This document shows, in pieces, positions 23,131 through 34,400 of a stretch of 64,000 bases of DNA; position 1 is the stretch's first letter, and the number at the start of each line of letters is the position of its first letter. Under the pieces are notes generated by a model. The model worked only from the letters and a program-made list of their open reading frames with translations, was not told the origin of the DNA and did not search any database. Both the position numbers and the translations under genes were made by a program. This DNA is from Silene conica (lineage: Eukaryota; Streptophyta; Magnoliopsida; Caryophyllales; Caryophyllaceae): assembly GCA_029255685.2 (NCBI GenBank), contig CM055319.2:19185247-19249246 (forward strand), written 5' to 3'.

Positions 23131-24063
23131 GGGTTAGCAGGACTGCTCATTCTCACTATAAAATGAAGATTTCAAATTTTAGTTAAAATTCTCTAATAAT
23201 TTTTTCAGTTTTCTGCATACATCATAATACATTATCCGTTTGCACTAGTTGAATTCAAAACTTAGGTCCATTATTGGCCATGTCATAGAGTAGCCATCAG
23301 TTTGAAAAGGTGAACATGTTGATGTATGTTATAGAATACAACTCCAAAGCTTATGATGAAGAGGTGGAAGCATGAAGCAAGCTAAGTAAAGAAGAAAAAA
23401 TGAGGCACAAAACCGACCAACTCAATAATTAGGATGTAATTAAGATCTTCAAATTACTTAAAACAGTGACACGAATACACGATATATATGAAACACAAAG
23501 GTGTGTTATTTGTAGTTTGACTTCCTATATAATCCCAGTAATTCAAAGTGAAGGACACAACCATCATTTTGACTTTAACCACTAAATCCAAAATTCAACT
23601 TTATAATCTAATCTTTTCTGTTTCTTTTTTGTCCTAAATGTCTAGGGTTTTAACCAATATTATTCTTCCAACTTTCCACTTTTCATACACAAAGTCAACT
23701 AGTTGATCTTTCAGATTTTGAGCTGGAGTTAAGGTTATTATTCAATACAGTGTCCGTACTACTGTAAGGTCTCTAATGTCTAATGTTCTACCTCCATGTC
23801 AATGTCAACTATTTGTGTTTAATTATATAGTTTGTGATAATTATAGATTAAGGGCGCAAATGGACGCTAATAACGTGTCATCAAACAAGTAAATACCGGT
23901 TTTGTATAAGCAAGCACACTATGTATTAAGATTCTCTCCATTTTCTAAAATAAATGAATAGATGTTCTGTGTTTTATTTCGGTAGTAGAGAGGATCGAAA
24001 CCCTGAACTTCAAGGTACTAAACTAACTAGTTAACCACTACATCATTACTATTGTTTGATCTA
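23131..24063. other. Intergenic, no gene supported
   Basis: AT-rich. Minus-strand text at 24040-23970 resembles tRNA A- and B-box motifs (TAGTGGTTAAC, GTTTCGATCC) but does not make a tRNA or a clear SINE. Confidence 0.45.
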
Positions 24064-24882
24064 ACTACCTAATAAGTCTAAAATTTTACATCTTACTACC
24101 TAATATAATTGATTTTGCAACTAACTACCTAAAATCACACAACATTCATCAGTTTGCTACTTTTTTGACGGGAACCGAACTTAAGTTAGTTTTAAATGTT
24201 CGGGTTAAGTTAAATGACCATCTTACCCTTCCCTTAATAAAACTATTCCCTCTTAAAATTTTACCCATCCCTCTCCCTCCCCGTAAAAGCTCCACTGGCT
24301 ACAACTTTCACATCAAAAGGCCTGAAATTTGTATCTGTGTTGATTAGTGTTGGCGATGTTCAGGTGACTAGAGACTAGATGTCTTGTTGAATGATCTTCT
24401 TTCTTTCTTTCTGGTTTGCATGTTTTGTTAACTCTATTATGGTTCTCATGGATAGTCTCGGTTATGCTTGGGTCTTGGACGAGATGGCTTATTACCTCAA
24501 TTATTTGCTAAAGTAAACTCAGAGAGACACACTCCAATGAATTCTCAGATCTGGGTGGGCTTTGTTGCTGCGGTCATGGCAGCGATGCTTAACGTACATG
24601 TGTTGTCTCATATTCTTTCAGTTGATGGAGAATAGGGGGAAAGTCAGTTTTTGTTGAAGGAGAAAGGGGTTTTAATAGAGGAAGGAGGGGGAGGGTAGTT
24701 TAGGTATTAAATTAGGTTTTAAATTTAAACGGGACGAAATAAACTGATTTCCGTAATTTTTTAGCAATTTCCGTCATTTTGGTAGTAATCGTGTCAGTTT
24801 GTTATTACACTTATTAGGTTGTTATTTGAATAATTGAACATACTAGGTAGTAAGATGTAAAATTTTAAACTTATTAGGTAGT
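24064..24882. mobile_element. Terminal-inverted-repeat element, about 820 bp
   Basis: The left end ACTACCTAATAAGTCTAAAATT and the right end (reverse complement ACTACCTAATAAGTTTAAAATT) are inverted copies that continue for over 40 bp with few mismatches. The interior, including CT-rich and purine-rich inverted segments, has no transposase. No target duplication was resolved. Non-autonomous DNA transposon of unassigned superfamily. Confidence 0.65.
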
Positions 24883-25503
24883 AATATGCTAAATAGCCTT
24901 ATTAAAATGTATTATATCATTATTAAACATATTTGTCATATTATAGAATAATTTACGCTCTTTTTAAAAATTCGTTACAAAAATAGAGACAATATTAATG
25001 GAAATCAAGTTGCTTATAACTTGGCGAAACTAAAACCGTGTATTATTGGTGATGGAATATGGATGAAAGAGACATCCGCTGAAATCAAAACATTTGTATT
25101 AATGGAAAGTTACTCTTAATAATATATGAAACTCTTTTGGGGGAGTTTGGTTAGAAAAAGGGAAAGAAAAAAGAAATCAAAAAGGGTAAGAGGGGAAAGG
25201 TAAATGATTACCTAAAACTTAATTTATTGTTTGTTACACCAAGAAAGGGAACTAATGGTCCACTCACACTCACTTCTACCACTAACACACACCACCACAA
25301 ACAACCACTTATCTATACTGGCGGCGGCGGTGGTGGTGGAGTGTCATGACAGTGGTAGCGGCGGTGTCATGGCAGTGGTCACAACGGTGGCAGTGGCGTC
25401 ATGGTGGTGACTAGTGTGGTGGTAGTCGCAAGTGTGGAGATAGGTGAAGAAAGTGGTTGAAGGGTAACAAGGGTATGAAATCTTATACCCAGGGGGTGAG
25501 GGT
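24883..25503. other. Intergenic, with GGC/GGT-rich repeat near 25319-25410
   Basis: No gene is supported. The GGCGGCGGTGGTGG stretch with repeated GTCATGRCAGTGG is a short imperfect minisatellite. It gives chance His/Thr-rich frames. Confidence 0.5.
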
Positions 25504-25719
25504 TGATAGATAAAGCATTTCAACCAAAACCTTAAGGAGATGGTTAAGGCGCAACTATTATTAATATTCCTATTATGCTCCCTCACTCAAAGGTCCATTG
25601 GGCTTGAAGAGTGGTTAGTTTGCATATGTTCCCCATACCGTGTGCTACGTTTCTACTCCGTGGTTTTTGAGGGGTTTTGAGGTTGTCAGGATTCGAACCC
25701 GTGACATTCGGTTACACTA

Positions 25720-25731
25720 GCTCTGATACCA
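25720..25731 (-). other. TRIM3 primer-binding site (tRNA-iMet)
   Basis: TGGTATCAGAGC on the minus strand, immediately after the right LTR. It is followed at about 25704-25684 by GTCACGGGTTCGAATCCTGAC, which folds like a tRNA T-arm. Confidence 0.75.
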
Positions 25732-25863
25732 TGATAGATGAACCAAGTTGAGACATAATCATTTTGGTCACTATATTTGGCTTTATCCCTTAAAACGTAA
25801 ATCTGAAACAGCCGTTGTCTTTCAAAAATTTCGAGCCATTTCAACCAAAACCTTAAGGTGATG

Positions 25864-27094
25864 TGACACCCGTCGTTGAGGGGTGCCAAAGATAAGATTT
25901 ATAAAACCTCAGCTTAAACTCAGTTAAGATAAGTCAAGGGTCGAACCACAGAGAGACAGGGTAAATTATGTTCGTAAATTTAAAGTCTATTGCAAGTAAC
26001 CAAAAAGGGGGGTTTGAACTTTGGTTCCCCATGGTCAAAACAAGTCAATGAAGGGTAAAATAATCAAATAACACAATCCCAAGGAACAAAGAATAAACCT
26101 TTAGGTCAAAATTCTACCCAATCCTTACGGTCTTAGGGTTCCTAGAAAAGCACTAAACTTTCGTTCAAGGGCTATCCCAAAGTTGTTGTTAAACTAATCC
26201 TAATAATCTTTCAATCCTAAGGATTAGTTCACCAACAACAATGGGGGATTGGTAATTTAATCATCAAACTTATCAAAGTCAAGTTTTTACATGGTTCCCC
26301 TAATTCCTAATCACAAGAATTAGTTATGCATACTTCTGATTATGAAACTAACAATCACTAAGAATATTAAAGAGATAAACATAATTAAAGAAGACAATAA
26401 AAGGGAAAACATGAAATAAGAAATAACAACAAGATGAATAACAAGATTGAATCAAAAGGAAAGATTAATTATCACAAACTTACAACTTGAATGGAAGTCC
26501 TAAGAAGAAAGATGAAAGCTTGATACCAAAAAGTCTAACAATGGAGTCTTTAACATAAAGTACTTGGATGAAAATTACTTAGGTAGAAAATTGCTAAAAA
26601 AACTACTTAACCTAATAGAAGAGTTTTGGTCTCCTTAAATAAGAAATATATTACAAGATTAGGAAAACAGAAAATAAAACGGAAGTCTCGAAACAGGGTC
26701 TGGTCGGTCGACCTGTTTTCTCGGTCGGTCGACCGATTCTGCCAATGCGGGTTTATCTTTTATGCGAATTTGGGCTTCCGTGGAGAACTGGGCCTGTTTA
26801 CGTTGACACCGGTCGGTCGACCACTTTCGGTGGTCGGTCGACCGCTTCTCTTTATTTCCAGCTTCGATCCGGCCCGATAATTATACTTGAATGCACCATC
26901 CGAATTACTGCTCCAAAAACAGCTTCCTAAAGGCAAATAAGGCTTGGTTTTGCTTACTTCCGCATATTCCTACATACAAAACATAGAAATACCAAAGTAG
27001 ACAATATGGGAGAAAAAGCAACTAAAAAGTCACGAAAGTGTAAGAAAATACGTGCCAAAAGAGTAAATAAAATGCATAGAAAAGGCACGTATCA
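25864..27094 (-). repeat. Athila-1 3' LTR (1231 bp)
   Basis: It lacks about 74 bp present in the other LTR near 51719-51793 (junction GGGTTTGAACTTTGG) and is otherwise nearly identical. A TATA-like box (TATTTAAG) lies at 26641-26634 on the minus strand, with two paired-palindrome modules just upstream of it at 26702-26843. Confidence 0.93.
26702..26843. repeat. Paired-palindrome modules in Athila-1 3' LTR (U3)
   Basis: GGTCGGTCGACC occurs at 26702 and 26723 and again at 26811 and 26832. In both modules the starts are 21 bp apart with a 9-nt spacer of unrelated sequence. The modules lie about 60-200 bp upstream of the minus-strand TATA-like box. Confidence 0.9.
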
Positions 27095-27095
27095 A

Positions 27096-27110
27096 ACTCC
27101 CCAAACCAAA
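27096..27110 (-). other. Athila-1 polypurine tract
   Basis: On the minus strand GGTTTGGGGAGTTTGA directly precedes the 3' LTR. This is the expected plus-strand primer for reverse transcription. Confidence 0.7.
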
Positions 27111-28830
27111 CCTTGCTTGTCCTCAAGCAAGCACTAAGACTCAAAAAGAAAATAAAACTTCTAATGGAACGGACTTCATACTTTTCACAACCAAACACAA
27201 CACTATGCTTAACCAATTTAATGCATCCTTCAACTATAATCAAACATAATGTCAAAAGCAAAACGAATTAAACATGTTGTAAAAGCATGCTAAAATTTCG
27301 ACCTTGCAAGACCCATTCTAATTGGACTCTCGCGGTACGCTCGAGACACTCATGAAAGCAAAGGGTCAAATGTATATGTGAAAGATAAGAAGATAAATAA
27401 AAGTAAGGACTCTCACCTATCTACGACCCGTAAGAACATGCCTGCAATCTAACATGAATAAAATCTCTACAACCGTACATATGCATTCCCACACTAAATA
27501 ACCATGACACATGCCGAGGCAAATTTGGGATTGTGAGGCTAAAGGTAAGAAGGGGTTTAAAATAAGTTATGGGAAGAGGGGTTAAACCGAGCTAACATCC
27601 GTCTATCCACACTATAAGATCACTTCTTTTTGTTTGCTTTTTTTTTCTTTCATATATGCCAATGTTCCACAATTCTTCCAAATTTTTCTTTTTATTATTA
27701 TTATTATTATTTTTTTTTTTCTTTCTTTGAAAAATCGGCCCATTCAATGGTCCTGGTCGACCGACCAGGGAAACTGGTCGACCGACCAGCCTTGAAAACA
27801 GGCTGCTCCGTTTTTTTTTTTTCTATCATTCCCCTTTTTTTTTTTCCGTTTTCTGTGTCTTTCTTTTTCTCTTTTTTTTTTCTATCATTCTCCCAAAATC
27901 AAAATTCACCGATGAAGCATAAACCAAAGGATGGCAAGGAAAACAGTCCCATTACTAAATTACTAGCTCGGATAGGGTAAGCAATTTTTAGAATGTAGCC
28001 AATGGGTAAAAGAGTTTAATTTGGCTATGTGAGGATAATGGGAATAATGAGAAAGGGGGTACCTCTACCACATGTGTCAACAAACCACAAAACTGAATGC
28101 ATACAGGTATTAAGAAGACAAAATTCATGTTTATGCATATTGATGTAACATGCCTCAAGAGGAGAAACTACTCACATCCTATATGAAATCGGTCATGGAT
28201 GTCACCGATTTATTAAGCTCTAATCCTTAGAATATGTAGTAGCTTGCCAAGAAGAGAGTCAAGTCTAATAATTTAGCATGAAATCAACAAAAACTCGTAG
28301 ATAATGCAAAAGACTAGCTTGAAAATTTTTGAAAAATGCAAGGCAAAGCAATATGTGATATGTGAGGCATGAATTGTATTTATCCGTTCCGACTCGACCT
28401 AAGAACTTAAGACAGAGAAGAACGCCCGACAGGGAAGAACACGCGACAAGAGAGGATGAAAACAAGAAAAACATCTAAAGGTATGAAAAACAAAAGACAC
28501 AAAAACAATTGCATACTCACAAAGGAGTATGCAAACACCCTCCCCAAACCAAAACGCACAATGCCCCCATTGTGCTCATCAGCATACAACCACAGCAAGG
28601 GATGGGGGTAGGCGGAAAAGAAGCAAACAAAGAAAAGAAAAGGAAAAAGACTAGAAAATACAAAAAGAGTCTTAAGGAGGAAGGAGGGGAAAACTGGAAA
28701 TCGAAAGAGGAAAATTCGAAATTTAAGGGAGGAAAACACTTACAAAATAAATGTGGACCTCTCCAAATCGAACCAATCAATAGGGGCCTCCCCAAACCGA
28801 ACCCCAAAGAGGGTAAGGTTAAGCACGTCC
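27111..28830 (-). other. Athila-1 3' non-coding spacer
   Basis: Between the ORF-1 stop and the polypurine tract. Long T-, CT- and A-rich runs; no credible coding frame. It holds one paired-palindrome module at 27755-27787 (GGTCGACCGACC twice, starts 21 bp apart). Confidence 0.8.
27755..27787. repeat. Paired-palindrome module, Athila-1 3' spacer
   Basis: GGTCGACCGACC at 27755 and 27776, the reverse-complement form of the LTR motif, again at 21 bp with a 9-nt spacer. It is isolated rather than part of a cluster. Confidence 0.9.
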
Positions 28831-30261
28831 CTATCCCGCTGAGTCGTAGAACGGCTCAGCGTTCTTCTCACCTTCTCCCTCATCGCCATCCTCCTTAGAC
28901 CCTACTCCTGTTCCTGAGGCAGAGCCTGAAGCTTCACCATGGTCACGACCGCCTGCGAGAGGTGTGTACCAGGTGGGGTGAGTCCACGGGCCGGTTGGGA
29001 GCCTACCTTGTGTGGCATACTCCCTGTAAACCGGGTATTGGAAGAGACTATCGTCCAACCGTTTTTGGCTGAACTGCGTGCAAAGACTCGCCAGCATTTG
29101 TGGCATAGATCTGTCATCAACAAAAGGAGGAACATAAACATTAGGAGGAGCAGTAAAATCAGATGCGTACCCTGTCCCAGGTGTGGCATGGTGGCCACCG
29201 GAAGCAGGGGCCCTAAAACCTCTAGAAGTGCCTCCCCTAAGCGGGAGGCGGTAAGACGGGAGTAGTGGTCGGGGCTCCCCTACAACAGTAGAAAGGGGGA
29301 ACATAGGGGGATCCATGGTGATGGGGATGCGGTCACTGAGATAGGTGTCTATTTTCCAAACACCTCTACTGTTTACCCAACGCACGGACCTGATATAAGC
29401 CATGTCCATGTATCGGGAGAGAGGGTCGACCGCATCCTCATAGCGAGGGAACTGGGGTACAAAAGAGCGGGCTAATCGGGTGACTAGCCCACCACAGACA
29501 ATAGTGGTCAAAGAAGTTCCCTCACCCACTGACACAAAATGAGTGGCGACCAAATGAGCAGTGTTATAAGACTGCTGACCCGTACGTCCGATGTTAAGAT
29601 AACCGGACAAAATGGAGAGCTCAATGTTGTTAACATTTTGAGACTCTTTGCGGCCGAAAACAGTGTTGGCCAACAGACGCAAAAAATAACGGGGGGTGGG
29701 AAGGTGGATGGTACTGTTTTTCTTCTTCACATCGTTGGAATCAGAAATACAGGACCACATATCAGAATACGACCCCGTGGAGTCATCAGTAAGACCCTCA
29801 GAAGACAGACCCAAAATTTGAGCAAATTGGGTTAAAGTTAAAGCATAAGTTTCATTGAACATGCGAAAAGAGATACAAAAACTATCATAGCCGGGGTGAA
29901 GAGCCCCTAAATCAAAGGTAAAGGAAGAGAAGAACTCAAGAGTAAGAAGGCGGTAGGTGATCTCGTCCATAGAGACAAGGCCTGCAAACCCGGTCCCAAT
30001 GAGCATGGAGACCACCTCATCATGGCATCCCAAGGCATGCAAAGCTGAGACACATAGGAAACGGGTCGCCACTACCGCGCAATGAGCGCTCAGATGGAGG
30101 AATCGGGCCTTCTGGGCCGGGGAGCTGAAAGTGATCTGTGGATAGTCCGGTAGACTATCCGTGTCCTGAACTGCTAGACCTCTCGACCTAGAGACGCGTC
30201 CTCTAGAAGTGCCTGCACCCGTGGTGCGTGCGCGCTTCCCACCTTGATCACGGCTAGACAT
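28831..30261 (-). CDS. Athila-1 ORF-1 (ATHILA ORF-1 family protein, env position)
   Basis: 476 codons from ATG 30261 (MSSRDQGGKRARTTG). A longer upstream frame exists but begins inside what looks like an intron, and the ATG sits 7 nt after a TTTTCAG acceptor. The protein has a basic start, then a globular core of about 300 residues with the family pattern (LTLEFFSSF, RMFNETYALTLTQFAQILGL, IELSILSGYL), and a Gly/Ser/Glu-rich acidic end. This family occupies the envelope position in Athila elements. I see no signal peptide or clear membrane segment in this copy, so an envelope role is not supported. The function is unknown. The frame is uninterrupted. Confidence 0.85.
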   Translation of the reverse strand: MSSRDQGGKRARTTGAGTSRGRVSRSRGLAVQDTDSLPDYPQITFSSPAQKARFLHLSAHCAVVATRFLCVSALHALGCHDEVVSMLIGTGFAGLVSMDEITYRLLTLEFFSSFTFDLGALHPGYDSFCISFRMFNETYALTLTQFAQILGLSSEGLTDDSTGSYSDMWSCISDSNDVKKKNSTIHLPTPRYFLRLLANTVFGRKESQNVNNIELSILSGYLNIGRTGQQSYNTAHLVATHFVSVGEGTSLTTIVCGGLVTRLARSFVPQFPRYEDAVDPLSRYMDMAYIRSVRWVNSRGVWKIDTYLSDRIPITMDPPMFPLSTVVGEPRPLLPSYRLPLRGGTSRGFRAPASGGHHATPGTGYASDFTAPPNVYVPPFVDDRSMPQMLASLCTQFSQKRLDDSLFQYPVYREYATQGRLPTGPWTHPTWYTPLAGGRDHGEASGSASGTGVGSKEDGDEGEGEKNAEPFYDSAG

Positions 30262-30268
30262 CGTAAAT

Positions 30269-30967
30269 CTGAAAAGTTCAAATAAAGACATAAGTCTTAT
30301 GAGCATAAGAGAACATTGCTTTAACAAAATTGGTCATGAAAAATAAAAAACAGAAGCTTTTGTCACAGCTCTGGTCGGCCGACCACAGTAGCCAGTCGGT
30401 CGACCAAATTTTTTAAGACGGTCTGTATTTTCTGCTGCATTGAAAAAAATCAGAAACTAAAAAATTCAGGAATAATGCAGTCATGGTCGGTCGACCATTA
30501 AATGAGAGAAGTTCAGAAACTGCATAACAATTAAACTCAGGAAAAACACGGCCTTGGTCGGCCGACCTATGTTTCCGGTCGGTCGACCGACATTCGTCAG
30601 AAAAAACCCAGATCTGTAAATAAAAACCTAGAAAATTCAAATTTCAGTCGGCCGACCTCCGTTTCCGATCGGTCGACTGTGAACAGTGCAACGGTCGATT
30701 TTCGCGGTTTGAATTTCGCGCGGATTAAGGCAAAAATTTATAAGGAAGAATTAAATTATCCTAATCAGCACAAAATCACCCAAAATTTACAGATCTAAGC
30801 ATATAAACTCGAAAAGAAGAAGAAAACTAAGATAAAGAACACATAAACAAGCATGAAAATGGAATTAAGAGCAAAATTGAACTTAAAAGGATAAACTAAT
30901 ACTACCTAAAACGAAAATAAGAAGGTAGAAAACTAAAAAGAGAGAAAGAAAATGGAAGGAAGCATAC
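30269..30967 (-). other. Predicted 5' UTR intron of Athila-1 ORF-1
   Basis: On the minus strand the donor CTTCAAG|GTATGC (30968/30967) and acceptor ACTTTTCAG|ATTTACG (30269/30268) bound 699 AT-rich nucleotides ending 7 nt before the ORF-1 ATG. The intron contains the palindromes at 30373-30678. This is an inference from splice-site form only. Confidence 0.45.
30373..30678. repeat. Paired-palindrome cluster, Athila-1 pol/ORF-1 spacer, part 1
   Basis: Pairs at 30373/30394, 30556/30577 and 30646/30667 and a single site at 30485. Units are GGTCGGTCGACC or GGTCGGCCGACC, some with a changed outer base. Every pair has starts 21 bp apart. Several central GGTC/GGCC differences keep the site palindromic, which points to selection or gene conversion on dyad symmetry. 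Confidence 0.92.
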
Positions 30968-31035
30968 CTTGAAGATGAAAATGAAAGAAAGTAAGTAAAA
31001 TGGTGAAGGAGGAAGGTGGGTGAATAGTTTTTAGG

Positions 31036-31043
31036 GTTTTATG
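31036..31043 (-). promoter_or_regulatory. Possible internal promoter for Athila-1 ORF-1
   Basis: On the minus strand CTCTCTCATAAAACCCTAAAAACT is followed by a CT-rich leader ending at the donor at 30968. The layout (TATA-like CATAAAAC, overlapping telo-box AAACCCTAA, pyrimidine-rich leader) is that of a plant promoter. Paired palindromes lie upstream at 31157-31289. Inference. Confidence 0.4.
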
Positions 31044-31156
31044 AGAGAGAGGGAGTGCTGGTAGAATGAATAGGTGAAAGTAATAATTGTATGTTTAAAA
31101 CACAACAGACCCGTGACACTGATTCTGAAAAAAAATAAAACCGTAAAAAATTTCGT

Positions 31157-31289
31157 GGTCGGTCGACCAGAAAAGTTGGTCGGTCGACCACTGCACCTTT
31201 TACCTGCTCTGCATTTTACTTACTCTGCCAGAAAAAGTATATGAAGTTGTCAGTCTGGTCGGTCGACCAGAAAAGTCGGTCGGTCGACC
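31157..31289. repeat. Paired-palindrome modules, Athila-1 pol/ORF-1 spacer, part 2
   Basis: GGTCGGTCGACC at 31157/31178 and 31257/31278. Both pairs have starts 21 bp apart and the modules are 100 bp apart. The 9-nt spacers are nearly identical (AGAAAAGTT and AGAAAAGTC), so these two modules are recent duplicates. Confidence 0.92.
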
Positions 31290-31461
31290 ACTGTACCTTT
31301 TACCCGTTTTTTTTTTTTTTCTGCAGAGATTTCAATTTCCACCTGAGGATAAAACGAAAAATAAGGAAGAAAAACGTAAATTTAGACTAAAGCACGGGTT
31401 GCCTCCCGTGTAGCGCTGGTTTAAGAGGTCCCGCACGACCTTTTACCTTCTAAGGAGCATC

Positions 31462-34400
31462 CTAAAAGGGGTCAAAGTAAGAAACTTCGACTTTTCCGAC
31501 ATACTCATTTTCTCCTCGGAAGTGCTTCACATATTGGCCATTGACTTTGAACCTCTCACCAGATGAGGTTTCTAATTCGATTGACCCGAATTTTGAGACA
31601 GCTGTGATGGTGTAGGGTCCGCTCCACCTGGATTTCAGCTTACCAGGAAAAAGACGAATACGAGCATTAAAAAGTAGCACCCTATCACCTACCTGAAAAT
31701 CACGTCTAATGATTCTCTTGTCATGCCAGCGCTTTGTTTTCTCCTTATAAATCCTGGCATTGTCATAGGATAACAATCTGAATTCTTCTAACTCGTTGAG
31801 CTGCAATAAACGTTTCTCACGGGAAAGATTAGGGTCTAAATTAAGATCACATATAGCCCACCAAGATTTACGTTCTAACTCAACTGGTAAATGACAAGTT
31901 TTACCATAAATCAATCTGAATGGTGACATTCCTATTGGAGTTTTGAATGCGGTTCTATAGGCCCATAAAACATCATCAAGTTTTAGGCTCCAATCTTTCC
32001 TAGACTTAGAAACTACCTTGGCTAGGGTCTCCTTGAGTTCTCTATTAGAGATCTCAACTTGACCACTAGTCTGAGGGTGATAGGCTAAACCCCTACGATG
32101 TTGGACACCGAATTTATTTAACAAATCACCTAGGCGTTTCTCCTTAAAATGCATACCTCCATCACTTATGACAACCCTAGGGACACCAAAACGAGGGAAA
32201 ATGATTTTTTTAAACATTTTAATGACAGCCTTTGCATCACAGTGGGGAGTAGCAATAGCTTCTACCCACTTAGACACATAATCAACAGCTACAAGAATAT
32301 ACCTGTTACCTTGACTACTGGGAAAAGGTCCTTGATAATCAATGCCCCAAACATCAAAAATCTCTACCTCTAAAATACCTACTTGTGGCATCTCATGTCT
32401 TTTTGAGACATTCCCAGTCTTTTGACAGGCATCACAGTTACCTACAAAATTTCTACAATCAGCATGTAAAGTAGGCCAATAGAAACCAGACTGTAATACC
32501 TTAGCCACGGTCCTAGATGGACCGTGGTGACCACCATATGCAGAAGAGTGACATGCTTCCAGAATGTCCTTCACCTCCCATTGGGGAACGCATCTCCGGA
32601 TAAGTCCATCTCCGCATTCTTTAAAAACATAAGGGTCATCCCAAATATACTGTTTCGCATCAAACATAAATCTCTTCTTTTGTTGCCAAGACAACTCAGG
32701 AGGGATTTTACCTGTAACAGCAAAATTAGCAAAATCAGCATACCAAGGAGGGGGATAAGAACCTGAACTATTAATGATAAACAAACTTTCATCAGGAAAC
32801 GAATCATCAATAGGTAAAGAATCTTCCCCATCAGTCAGCTGCAGGCGAGATAAATGGTCAGCTACCACGTTTTCCGCGCCTTTCTTGTCCCTGATCTCAA
32901 TGTCAAACTCTTGGAGAAGGAGGATCCACCTTAAAAGTCTTGGCTTTGAATCCTTCTTTTGAAAAAGACTTTTTAAAGCTGCATGGTCAGTATAAACAAT
33001 TACCTTATTACCTACTAAATATGATCTAAATTTTTCTAAGGCAAATATGACGGCTAGCATCTCCTTCTCTGTGGTGAAATAATTGACTTGAGTCTCATCC
33101 AGGGTGCGGCTCGCATAGTATATAGCATTAAGAGCCTTGTTCTTCCTTTGACCAAGCACAGCACCCAGAGCATAATCACTAGCATCGCACATGATCTCGA
33201 ATGGGAGATCCCAATCTGGTGGCTGGATGATTGGTGCTGAGACCAAAGCTTCCTTCAACCTGTTAAAAGCTGAAAGGCACTCATCAGAAAAATCAAAAAT
33301 GGCATCTTTAAGAAGCAATTGTGTAAGTGGTTTAGCAATTTTAGAGAAGTCCTTAATGAATCGCCTGTAAAAACCTGCGTGCCCTAAGAAACTTCTCACC
33401 CATTTGACATTAATAGGAGGGGGTAATTGCTCAATCACTTGCACCTTTGCTTTATCAACATGTATACCTTTATCTGAAATTAGATGCCCTAAAACTACCC
33501 CTTTAGTAACCATAAAATGACACTTCTCCCAATTTAAGACAAGGTTCACATCAATACATCGCTGCAAGACTTTATCAAGATTAGCTAAGCATTGATCAAA
33601 AGCATTACCATAAACAGAGAAATCATCCATAAATACTTCCATAATGTTTTCTATAAAGTCTGAAAAAATACCCATCATACACCTTTGAAAAGTAGCAGGA
33701 GCATTGCATAACCCAAAAGGCATCCTGCGATAAGCAAAAACACCCTGTGGACATGTAAAAGTAGTCTTACTCTGATCATCAGGATGGATGGGAATCTGGA
33801 AGAAACCTGAATAACCGTCTAGAAAACAGAAGAATTTATTAGAAGCCAATCTTTCAGTCATTTGGTCAACAAAAGGAAGGGGGAAATGGTCTTTCTTGGT
33901 GGCGGCATTTAACTGTCTATAATCAATGCACATCCGCCACCCAGTCACAACTCTAGTTGGTATTAACTCATTTTTATCATTTTTAACCACTGTGGTCCCT
34001 CCTTTCTTAGGAACCACCTGAACTGGGCTAACCCACTTAGAGTTGCCAACTGGATAAATAATACCTGCATCAAGAAGCTTCATAACCTCAGCCATAACTA
34101 CATCCTGCATCTTAGGATTCAATTTACGCTGTCCCTGTCTATAAGGCTTATGCCCTTCCTCTAAATCTATTCTGTGCATACAAACATCAGGGCTTATGCC
34201 CTTAATATCATCCAAAGAATAACCTAGAGCTTTTCTATTCTTTTTAAGAACAGTCATTAAAGCAGAAAGTTGGTCAGGACTAAGTTTAGAGCTAACAATT
34301 GCAGGGTATTGCTCAGTATCATCTAAGAAAACATATTTAAGATTAGGAGGAAGTGGCTTACGCTCTGGTGCTTTTACCTCAACTGCCTGAACAAAATTAG

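Noticed and set aside
23965..24055. tRNA-derived SINE on the minus strand
   Set aside because: A- and B-box-like words are present, but spacing is unconvincing and no poly(A) or target duplication was found.
30262..30327. Longer start for Athila-1 ORF-1, 22 codons upstream
   Set aside because: The extra codons overlap the likely 3' splice site and AT-rich intron, and the basic start MSSRDQGG matches the start style of the other ORF-1.
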